From NCBI GenBank assembly GCA_002633005.1, contig NMRA01000271.1, positions 79,588-143,587 of the forward strand: 64,000 nt of DNA, given 5' to 3'. This document shows, piece after piece, positions 54,735 through 64,000 of this stretch. Numbering within the stretch: position 1 is the stretch's first letter; each line of letters starts with the position of its first letter. Below the pieces are notes generated by a model. The model was not told the DNA's origin. It was given only the letters and a program-made list of their open reading frames with translations, and made no database searches. Source of the DNA: Phoronis australis (Eukaryota; Phoronida; Phoronidae). A program made the translations under genes and the position numbers.

Positions 54735-57700
54735 CTGAAACACAACACACAATGCAGCAAGTCTGGCATGGTACCGACTAGAACTGAACAAGCACAGCAA
54801 ACAATGACATTGTTTAAATCTAAGTCAATAGTTATTAAAGTTGATTGCAAAAACAGTGAACACGAGTCCCGTGTTGTTTTCACAGACTATACAACAACGA
54901 CGTGAAACAATAACTAGCTAAAACAATAAAAAACGCAAAGCTGGGAGACCGTTCCATGTGACAGGGCCTTTCTTTATATTGAAATGACTTTATTCCCAAA
55001 TGTTTCCTTGACCTACAGCACACTGAGGGTATGCTTGGCACATAAACTATAGCCAGTGGCTTTAACTATTTTCAGCTTCTGTGGCTAATTAGAAGTTTTG
55101 GAAACTATCTCTTGTTGCATTTAGCTTCTGGTGTTCTCTCTGAAGTCTGTTCTACAGAGAGTTAAAAGAGAAAACATAGTAAAGGTAATTAATTGTAAAA
55201 CCTCATTAAGCCCTTTCACATTTCATTAAATAACTTTGTTTTCAACTGCCTATTTTAACCAATAGAAGCTTATATTTTTGGAATTCTCCGCGACTGAAAA
55301 CTTTAAATTCATGTTTTAAAAGATCACACAATCGTTTACAATCACAGGACTACCTTTTTTCGTTTGCATACGAATTTCTAAAAAAAAAAATATTAAAGCT
55401 GCAGGAGACTTACAGTCAATACCGAAAGAATAATGTCATAAATTTTCATTTATCATCAAACAACAGAGATGTCCAGTCACCATTTAAAAAATGAGCCAAA
55501 TCTTCATTAATGACGTTAGATATCTTCATTGCGCGCAGGAAAATCAAAGTTTGAGACGCAGTACCCTCGACTACAGACGAAAAAATAAGTATGTAAATAT
55601 TGTGCGAATCGCACACTGAAGACAAATCGATGTTTAAAGAAGAACTTGCTGGCTAATTCTTTATCTCAGTGATTGCTTGGTCAAATTAGTAGGAAACAAC
55701 ATATAGCGAAGATGTGAATAATATTAAGTAAGTTGCAATTGCCAAAAGTTTTTAAGAATGAGTTTGGTGACGAGAATGATCTGCAAATCACTGAACCGTG
55801 TCCAGTAAGTATCGTGACGTACTGAGGAATAACACTGCATCATGTGGGCTATGTGAGCTCGCAAGGTACGTCATTAGTGCAGAGGTCGTCTACTAGCAGA
55901 ATTTTTTGTTTTCACATTTACAAGTTGTCAATGAATACAACAATTGCTGCATTTCGTAGATTATGTACAAATATCATTGTCGTTTAGTTCCTGCTATACA
56001 TGACCACAGACAGGTGCATGCATACACATCTTTAAAACACCTAAGATCACCAAAAATTGAAAGAACTGAAAATGGACAGTAAAGATTTGCAGTGTTATTG
56101 AAAGCAGTATAAGGCACGTGTGCTGCTAAAATAATCCCTTAAATAAATGTTACTGACAGCAATGCAAAATTAAGTTACAATTTTAAGCAATGTGTGAATG
56201 ATGCATTTTAGAAAAAAAAGCCAATTTAGCTAAAAACTATTATTGCTCGACGAGACAGACTTCGTCGCAGTTACTAGTGTTAGTCAGAGCTAAAAATGAC
56301 TTCCGTTGTCTTATATGATTTTATTACAAATTGACGAATCCCACCATTGTATGCAAGACATTCTCTGAAATCAAGGCCATTGACTTTACCTATTAATTAC
56401 GCTTCAAATACTCTAACTGCCATTTATTGAGGGGGATTTAGCTCTGCCAGCTTAGCATTCCTATGCAAACACAGGGCTCCACGTTTTATTCCCCACTGAG
56501 ACTGATCTCAGAAAATCCTTCTTCGAATCAATAATCAGGGCTTGGAATGACCAATGACAAAAAAGAAGAAGAATTTCCAAGTGACGTATTATTCCACAAA
56601 CAAACAGGCTTGTGTGACTGAACTATTATTGTGTTGTAAAATGTAACTGCAAGGAATACTTTTTTTGCATGAATTAAGTCAAAATAATGGTAAAAAAGAG
56701 ACAAAAAGAGGAAACTGGAAATCAAATAAGAGGAAATCGAAACCAAAGAAGAGGAAAACCTCTTAAATTCCAAGCCCTGAATAATGTCCCAGTTAATGTC
56801 CAAGTGCTGTGACACAAGAAATTTAGCCCTGCAGTGAACACAAGTCGTCTACAGTCACTTTTTGGCGGCACCATGCAATATTCGGGCAAGAAAATAACCA
56901 TTTTTATACTGAAGGAGCCTCACAATCATGCTAATATAACCATACTCGTATGCAAAAAATAATGACGGCATTTTCGTTAGAGAATTGACTGGTAAGCGCC
57001 CATCCCAAACACCCATGCTCAGCTAAACGCCCACCCTGATGTTTAAATTTCTTTATTTGACAACCCTGGGCAGTAACCAACATGAGTAGAGTAGGTTACT
57101 TCTCCACACATGAAACTTTCCACTAACAACTGCAGTGCTGAATACCGACATTCAGACAAAGGTCTTACCTCAGACCGAAATAACAATGTTGTCATTCCAA
57201 CACATGTGACATTGCACTGGTTGAACAATGCTGTTGACGTCATGGCAACAATCAAACTTTACGACTTAAAACTTTCATGAAACGAAACTCAGGTCACTAG
57301 CGTACATTACAATCACAATGGAGGAATGTGAAAGCACCCCTACACCCGTCTATTGTCAGACCCCTTTGGCCATGATCTTGGATTTGCCCCTCATGTCAAA
57401 TAACGTCTCTTATGTAGATTTGCACTTTGGAAAAATCGAAACGGTAAGACGGGAAAGTACACAACCAGCTCAGCCACTCTGCGGTTTAGAGAACAATGAT
57501 AAAACACAAGCAGAACGTACCAAAAAAAAACTTCATTGCCCAGAATACTCAATACAGTGATGGCAGCCGCAGACGCAGACATAGTGTAGACAAAACGAGA
57601 CTGTTTACCCTAACTTGCCGGCCACCGGCGCCGAACTCTACGAGCCCTTACCCTGCTGTGCTGTTTTCATTTCCTCGATCAGTTTGCGCTCTAGCGCAAT

Positions 57701-60700
57701 ATCACTCTCCAACTTGGCCGTCCGCCCCGACGAGATATTTTTGGCTAGTTCTTCGTTCTCTTGCAGCAACATGCGGCACCTCGACATCAGGCGCTTACCA
57801 GTTTGACTATATAAAGGGGGAGGAACAAAGACCTGCATTACGTACAACTACCTACAGACACATGGAGAGCCTCCATCAATCCTTGGACCTTCAGGTTCAG
57901 ACCAATATCTGTGTAACGTTACAGTATGACAAAAAGATTACACGTCTACACTGATGACATACAGCTGCTTCACGTGTTTGCGGATAGCTTGATACATGTT
58001 CAGGTCATGACGCCGGTCTACGCGATTCGATATATGCACGCTATGTTGAACTGTTCAGTCCAAAAATTCACTGAGGCTCCATACAATGCAAGTTACAGAG
58101 GTGGAAGCCAATATAAGCTCCATGTTACGATTACCTTGTTCACTGACGCAACAGAAAATGTCAAAATTCACGTCCCCATCCCCTAAATTTCTCCCAATAC
58201 CAACATCACAACTTAACTGTGTCGGACAACCGTAAACGAGGCACAGCGCAAAGTAAAACAAAGCATGGAGCTTATTTTTGGCAATAAAACGATTAATTAC
58301 TCAAAACAGATCGCAAAAACAACCTGAAGAGACACACCAGTGCGATTAGTCACACCGGCAGACGATGTGTTCATACTGTCCTAAGCAAACTGGATATCCA
58401 CAGCAACGTCAGAAGAGAAAAACAGCCAATGTTGATGAAGAAATAAAAACCCACAGAACTGCGCACACACGTACTAGACACTTACTGAATACTGTGGCTA
58501 GTGATTATGTTAGTAAGTCTGCTCATGAATGTTCAAGTCAGTCAAGTATAGCATATTAAGTCAATGAGTTGTGTTGACGTTTGACTGTCTCTGACATGCG
58601 CTGTCAGCTACAAGCATACAGTACATTGTTTATCTACTATCAGTTGTTAAGGAAAACATGTTCAACAACAACGAAGGCGAAACCAGTCAAAGCCAAGTCT
58701 GCTGAACAACGCGCACGCGTGTAAACTCGAGGCGATCCGACAACCAGTCACGTTCGTCACGGATTGTCCAGCATTACTGTGCTCAACAACCGCTGGCGAT
58801 GACGGAGCGCAGCTCACGACCGACTCGGCCAATGACCATACAACCAGCCAGGTTACCAGACTAAGACGCCATGCGACTGTGCACGACAGTGGAGCCTGTG
58901 TTAAAAGTCACCTGTCCGCCGTGAACTTCCAGGCGCTTAGTTCGTTTTGAGTCTGCTCCATCTTTTCCTTTGCTTGTTCCATTTCTTTCTTCATACGTTG
59001 AAACATAAGGTTCACAGCTGGGTCCAACAGCTTGCTACGCAACTGGGCACTGTTCGTTAACTGTACTTGTTTCAACTCACTTATCTGACTCTGAAATTAC
59101 CAACATGAGATTAATGAAAGGATGAAGACCCTGTACCGGACATCTGAGAATGATGATGTACAAAAACAAGAGCATAACTGGAAACATCTAACAGCAATCA
59201 GCCTCACTTACGATAACTGTTAAGGCACTAAATAACAAAACACAACCCCATCTAGTGACCAGGCATGCAACTGGTTAATAATTTCCACTAAAGTGTCATA
59301 ACCCAAAACCGGTCTATTCTCCACTGTGCTGCAGCCATGTTGCTTAAAATATGAAAAGGCAACATACTATCAAATCTGAGGATGTTACAACGCGAGACTT
59401 AATTTTTGACACGCAAAATCACCGAAGGTGGGTGCATTAGAGCTTTAAAACACAAAATCATTAAAACAGTGAATATGTGAACTAATTTTTTACTGCTATG
59501 AGCTCAGTACAACTAGTGACATCAATAATGTAAACGAGGATTGAAAACCAAACAACTTGCATCAGTTTCAAAATGTAAAACTGAACCGTTACGTCAACTT
59601 GATGTCACAAACTAACCAAGAGATTTTATCCGCATAACGCAAAGTTCAAGTTACTAGAACAGCCGGGCACTTGATCAGAACAACTGCGCCACGGAACTTT
59701 GTACAAGTTAAACAACTAATCCCACTAGATGCATTCAAGTTTTACTGTTAGTCATCTAGTTCAGTAGATAATATAAAAAAATAATCAAACACTGAACTTA
59801 CGGATTTGAGTAAGCAACATTGCGTCCTAATCCTGAGAACTTCGGTAGGCCACTGAGGTGTCATATGACTCATCACGTGATCAACAGTGCAGTTTGTGCG
59901 GGAAACTCTTCAGCGCCCTATCCCGTGTTCTTGGTAGAAAAACAGACAAGGGGTCTAAGGTTTCTGCTACCAAGAACATGGGAGAGGGTGCTGAAGAGAA
60001 TACCGCACAAAATGTACTGTCAACCACATGATGAGTCACATGACACCTCAGTGGTTTGCCGAAGTCCTTGGGAGGAGGACGCAGCGTAGCTAACTCAATC
60101 CGTAGGTCCAGTATTTGATTCATTTTTTCTATGTTAGTAGAAATTTTTTGCCCCCGTTTTTATTCCGAAATAACAATGCCACCCGTGATTAGTCACCGTT
60201 CTCCACTTACCAACAGTAAAAGAGGGCAGAAATGTAGTTGAACTGCTAGAGTGCGAAGGTCGGTCGTTTGAAGGTTAGGTATGGGAGAAGATGCTCCATT
60301 GGTGGGTATGGGGGTCTTCGCAAGAAAATTTGGAAATCAAGAGCTCATTTCCTGTATTTTGGAGATATTTTTTTGCTTCAACACTTGTGACTCATGAAGC
60401 GATAAACCACACGTTGGCAACGTTTATTTTTCATCTGTTTACAGCACAGTATGGCCGAGAAATGAAATTTTACTTCCTCAGATTTCTCAACAAAAACCTT
60501 GGGTAAATTTCACTCTACAACTTGCTGGGTTCATACTCTGCAAGACATTTGGCAAACCTTCCATCATTTACGACAAATCAGCCAGTGAAAAATCAACAAA
60601 CGACAACTTTTGGCAATAACTCTTGTGTAAAACAAATGAGGAATTATCATGGCCATTTGAATGGAAGAGAAAACAAACCACTCACTAGCAAGTCCTGCAC

Positions 60701-63527
60701 CTCCTGTTCCTTGGACGTCAACCTCATCACTAAAATATTTTCACGGCGCGCTGCCTCCAACTGCTGCTGTTTCAACTTGTCGTCAAACTCAGGAGGATTC
60801 GCACCATTTTCAGCAACTGGAAAAAGGTTTTGTGTCATTAACGTAAGAATCAAGTAATGAAAGCACTCTGCCCAAGCGACACTTGGCAAAAACTGACGAG
60901 GGGGGAATAACGAGGAGGACAGAGACACCATAAACAACAACAACCTCTAAGACCACAACATAAATAATGTTAACACCACCAACAATGCCCCCATAAGCAC
61001 CAACTACAATATCGCCTCATTTGACAATGCCTCCTCAAACACTCATGAACCTAGAATAATCTCAAATCCATAAACATTGATGATGTTAAGCATGCCTGCC
61101 AAAGTACCACTGACCGAATCTTAGTAATCAGTAGATCACGAACATATCTATTAACCAATTCAGAAGAAACCCTCGAAGGACCGCAAAAGCAAATAAAAAA
61201 GAAAAATGAATGTCAATACATAGTCTAGTGTTCGATTTCTACCAAAGGACAGCATTCGTCGCACTAATGATGAGTTACGTGTTGTGTGCAAATTGCTCGT
61301 TAATCGGTCGTGCAAATAACAGGCAGGGTATGGAACTCATCCTGTTCTTGAGATCCGAGATGCATGACCGCGCCAAAGCCTATGAAAAGTACCATAACGG
61401 CTTTTCTATTGACATTTATAGCACCTGACAAGATGTATTCACACATGAAAGTTCAGACATATTTAACAAAGGATACCAGAGCTACGGCACTGTTAAAGAG
61501 CAGCCACCGGAAAATAATGAACACCTTGACAGCAGCAGGTGGTAGAAAGAAACGGATGCCAGATTTCAGATAGATCTTGATGAGATTTATTTACATCCAA
61601 ATTTTAGAAGAATACTTTGAGGAACCGCAGAGCGAAAATTAAAAAAATGCCTGTCACTTTTGGTCCAGTTTTGCCAATACCTCCCTCCCACCCCCCAAGA
61701 TGTTAAAAAGATACATGAGAATTTCATGTCCATAGGATAAAAAATACAACCTGTAACGTGCGTACAGACAAACAAAAAACAGAGCAACATACTTGCAGAA
61801 ATTTCATTTTGCCAAATAACAAACGTACAACTGAAGCCTCAACTGAGGCGCAACTGACACTGACCGTAACGTACTGAATAAATCTGACTCGACTGACCTG
61901 TATCGCTGGTAGATGCTGATTTTGATTTCTGGTTCTCAAGATGGCTTATGAATGCTTCCTGGTCTTTCCATTTCTGGATAAGCTCTTCCCTTGGTATGTT
62001 TCTAATGTCTTCAGCACTCAAAATCACNTCGTCAAACTCAGGAGGATTCCCACCATTTTCAGCAACTGGAAAAAGGTTTTGTGTCATTAACGTAAGAATC
62101 AAGTAACGAAAGCACTCTGCCCAAGCGACACTTGGCAAAAACTGACGAAGGGGGAATAACAAGGGGGACAGAGACACCATAAACAACAACAACCTCTAAG
62201 ACCACAACATAAATAATGTTAACACCACCAACAATGCCCCCATTAGCACCAACTACAATATCGCCTCATTTGACAATGCCTCCTCAAACACTCGTGAACC
62301 TAGAATAATCTCAAATCCATAAACATTGATGATGTTAAGCATGCCTGCCAAAGTACCACTGACCGAATCTTAGTGATCAGTAGATCACGAACATATCTAT
62401 TAACCAATTCAGAAAAACCCTCGAAGGACCGCAAAAGCAAATAAAAAAGAAAAATGAATGTCAATACATAGTCTAGTGTTCGATTTCTACCAAAGGACAG
62501 CATTCGTCGAACTAATGAGGAGTTACGTGTTGTGTGCAAATTGCTCGTTAATTGGTCGTGCAAATAACAGGCAGGGTATAGAACTCATCCTGTTCTAGAG
62601 ATCCGAGATGCATGACCGCGCCAAAGCCTATGAAAAGTACTTTTCTATTGACATTTATAGCACCTGACAAGATGTATTCACACATGAAAGTTCAGACATA
62701 TTTAACAAAGGATACCAGAGCTACGGCACTGTTAAAGAGCAGTCACCAGAAAATAATGAACACCTTGACAGCAGCAGGTGGTAGAAAGAAACGGACGCCA
62801 GATTTCAGATAGATCTTGATGAGATTTATCTACATCCACATTTTAGAAGAATACTTTGAGGAACCGCAGAGCGAAAATTAAAAAAATGCCCGTCACTTTT
62901 GGTCCAGTTTTGCCAATACCTCCCTCCCACCCCCCAAGATGTTAAAAAGATACATGAGAATTTCATGTCCATAGGATAAAAAATACAACCTGTAACGTGC
63001 GTACAGACAAACAAAAAACAGAGCAACATACTTGCAGAAATTTCATTTTGCCAAATAACAAACGTACAACTGAAGCCTCAACTGAGGCGCAACTGACACT
63101 GACCGTAACGTACTGAATAAATCTGACTCGACTGACCTGTATCGCTGGTAGATGCTGATTTTGATTTCTGGTTCTCAAGATGGCTTATGAATGCTTCCTG
63201 GTCTTTCCATTTCTGGATAAGCTCTTCCCTTGGTATGTTTCTAATGTCTTCAGCACTCAAAATCACCTAGAAACAAAATATGAAAATGACATAAAATAAT
63301 CCCGGATCCATCAATCCGTTTACGATTGTACTTCAGTTATGTCAACATTCCACAACAGGTTCAGTTTAAGATTTTCACTTTCTTCCTTAGTAATTATAAC
63401 ATTTTAAGAATTTAAATTTGCATAAAATTTTTAATTTGTGTACAAGCGATACAAACAAACATTCACTATGCGAAAAACACAAAAAACCTACTCTTTTTGG
63501 ATTTGGCTGCACCGGGTCTTCTGTCAT
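54247..63527 (-). CDS. WTAP: WTAP, regulatory subunit of the m6A mRNA methyltransferase complex, 372 aa
   Basis: WTAP is a nuclear coiled-coil scaffold that brings METTL3-METTL14 to mRNA in nuclear speckles and also affects splicing (known for the family). Six exons join with matching phases: 63492-63527, 63137-63266, 60686-60816, 58912-59090, 57652-57806, 54247-54734. Residues 1-12 include PNPKR, the counterpart of the N-terminal basic motif PKKVR. Residues 13-55 contain ELIQKWKDQEAFISHLE (human ELILRWKQYEAYVQALE), 57-99 contain KLKQQQ.EAARRENILVMRL, 100-158 contain LLDPAVNLMFQRMKKEMEQ and NELSAWKFT, 160-210 contain QTGKRLMSRCRML.QENEEL, and 212-255 contain LDEDVEGMQSTIYLLQQQLK. The remainder is a disordered Thr/Glu-rich tail, unlike the Ser/Gly-rich vertebrate tail. 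Human WTAP is 396 residues. Assembly duplicates exon 2 and part of exon 3 (60780-63266). TTTTTTTTCAG|CTTCAAGATG implies an upstream 5' UTR exon. Confidence 0.96.
56536..56779. mobile_element. 244-bp MITE, TSD AATAAT
   Basis: Ends CAGGGCTTGGAATG and AAATTCCAAGCCCTG are inverse; AATAAT flanks both sides (56530-56535 and 56780-56785). The interior is A-rich on the plus strand. It lies in WTAP intron 5. Related copies: 63720-63932 and (inverse, decayed) 45165-45417. Confidence 0.8.
57652..57806 (-). CDS. WTAP: WTAP exon 5
   Basis: The exon follows TTATATAG, completes Ser 159, reads QTGKRLMSRCRMLLQENEEL, then SGRTAKLESDIALERKLIEE, donor GTAAGG, phase 1. One of the most conserved WTAP segments. 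Confidence 0.96.
58912..59090 (-). CDS. WTAP: WTAP exon 4
   Basis: The exon follows AATTTCAG and reads SQISELKQVQLTNSAQLRSK, LLDPAVNLMFQRMKKEMEQA, KEKMEQTQNELSAWKFTAD before GTGACT. It has no internal ATG-to-stop frame of its own and was found by similarity to human WTAP (VDPAINLFFLKMKGELEQ, NELSAWKFT). Confidence 0.96.
59799..60105. mobile_element. ~300-bp near-palindrome (fold-back MITE) in WTAP intron 3
   Basis: Left arm 59799-59955 and right arm 59960-60105 are imperfect inverse copies: CGGATTTGAGT against ACTCAATCCG; CCACTGAGGTGTCAT against ATGACACCTCAGTGG; TCTTCAGCGCCC against GGGTGCTGAAGA; TGTTCTTGGTAG against CTACCAAGAACA. The arms are about 80-85% alike by eye, with a short loop. 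Confidence 0.85.
60686..60816 (-). CDS. WTAP: WTAP exon 3
   Basis: The exon follows TTTTTCCAG, completes Val 56, reads AENGANPPEFDDKLKQQQLE, AARRENILVMRLTSKEQEVQ, donor GTGAGT. A second, partial copy is at 62029-62065. Confidence 0.96.
61898..62027 (-). pseudogene. Extra copy of WTAP exon 2 (assembly duplicate)
   Basis: Identical in coding sequence to 63137-63266 and ending exactly at the N. It is most simply the other allele's copy, not an additional exon; inclusion would change the frame because the exon is 130 bases. Confidence 0.8.
62029..62065 (-). pseudogene. Partial extra copy of WTAP exon 3 (assembly duplicate)
   Basis: The first 37 bases of exon 3, truncated by the N. It carries GGG in place of GCG, giving Gly instead of Ala at residue 61. 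Confidence 0.75.
63137..63266 (-). CDS. WTAP: WTAP exon 2
   Basis: The exon follows TTTGTTTCTAG and reads VILSAEDIRNIPREELIQKW, KDQEAFISHLENQ, then a Ser/Thr stretch; donor GTCAGT, phase 1. This is the copy linked to exon 1. Confidence 0.95.
63492..63527 (-). CDS. WTAP: WTAP exon 1 (first coding exon)
   Basis: The exon reads MTEDPVQPNPKR before donor GTAGGT in phase 0. Human WTAP begins MTNEEPLPKKVR, so length and composition match. The ATG sits 7 bases inside an exon whose acceptor is TTTTTTTTCAG. Confidence 0.85.
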
Positions 63528-63719
63528 CTTGAAGCTGAAAAAAAACTTTAAGCTCGAATCAAAAAAATTCAGACATACAGTTTGACAGTCACGATTCAGA
63601 TGAAATTCACCATTTTGCAAGACCTCACGTCCATTGGAAGCGATGACTGTTTATTGTTTACAATCAGACTTCAAAACAATAGTCACTCGATACTGGTATT
63701 TTCTGAATCCACTCTTTAC

Positions 63720-63932
63720 CAGAGTTTGGAATGACCAATGACAAAAAAGAAGACAACTTTCCAGGTGACAGGAGATAGGCTTGTGTGAAATAAATGTTTT
63801 TGCATGAATAAAGTCAAAATACTGATAAAAAAGAAACAAAAAAGGAAACCAAAAATCACATAAGAGGAAATTGAAGCCAAAATTAGCAAAAAAAGAGGAA
63901 ATCCTCTTAAAAGTGGAAAATTCCAAACCCTG
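63720..63932. mobile_element. 213-bp MITE, sister of 56536-56779
   Basis: Ends CAGAGTTTGGAATG and AATTCCAAACCCTG. TCTTTA occurs immediately right of the element and one base removed on the left, a probable 6-bp duplication. The interior matches the sister (GACCAATGACAAAAAAGAAG and others). Confidence 0.7.
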
Positions 63933-64000
63933 TCTTTAGTTCGATTCCATAAATGCAATAATACACTGATTGTTTATTTCTTGCCTCTGCATGGATCACT

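Larger units (their letters stand above)
60780..63266. repeat. 1.24-kb duplication around an N: unmerged allelic overlap in WTAP
   Basis: 60780-62027 (1248 bases) and 62029-63266 (1238 bases) are the same region, from within exon 3 to the 5' edge of exon 2, meeting at N 62028. Differences are scattered substitutions plus an approximately 10-base indel (ACCATAACGG near 61390). In a true single copy, WTAP intron 2 would be about 1.08 kb. Confidence 0.85.

Noticed and set aside
61898-62027. A second exon 2 as an alternative or duplicated WTAP exon
   Set aside because: It ends at an N, carries its introns with it, is identical in coding sequence, and would shift the frame if included. An allelic assembly overlap explains it.

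Overview
This is animal genomic DNA: AT-rich, intron-rich, full of short transposons, and recognisable only by assembling small exons. It carries three recognisable genes and one partial paralogue. Gene content and style (chordin with 4 CHRD and 4 VWC domains, WTAP, a FabG-like SDR pair, allelic overlaps left unmerged) fit an invertebrate deuterostome. A hemichordate such as an acorn worm is my first guess; amphioxus or another invertebrate is not excluded by anything I can see.

Layout. (1) 1-4.5 kb, minus strand: the first three exons of a short-chain dehydrogenase/reductase (SDR); exons 4-8 are not seen and may lie left of the window. (2) 7.6-14.1 kb, minus strand: a complete 8-exon, 261-residue SDR paralogue, head-to-tail with the first. 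(3) 14.1-27.8 kb: gene-poor DNA with a nested transposon pair, a long-inverted-repeat element enclosing reverse-transcriptase remains, a fold-back element, a pair of diverged inverted repeats and a minisatellite. (4) 27.8-50.5 kb, plus strand: chordin, 18 visible coding exons with signal peptide, VWC1, four CHRD domains, VWC2-4 and a basic tail. An N at 39705 interrupts CHRD4 and about 30-40 residues appear to be missing. (5) 50.5-54.2 kb: spacer between convergent genes. (6) 54.2-63.5 kb, minus strand: WTAP, the m6A writer-complex scaffold, 6 coding exons, 372 residues. Its intron 2/exon 3 region is present twice around an N at 62028, apparently as an unmerged allelic overlap.

The genes do not form a pathway: chordin is an extracellular BMP antagonist, WTAP a nuclear RNA-methylation subunit, and the SDRs are oxidoreductases of unknown substrate. 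The most interesting signals are exon-2-only near-identity between the two SDR paralogues (gene conversion signature), a family of short elements with CAG...CTG ends and 5-bp target duplications including one copy nested in another, a 300-bp palindrome inside a WTAP intron, and the chordin assembly hole. I found no previously undescribed multi-gene system. All exon boundaries below were read by eye from GT/AG sites, reading-frame continuity and family similarity; no alignment software was used.
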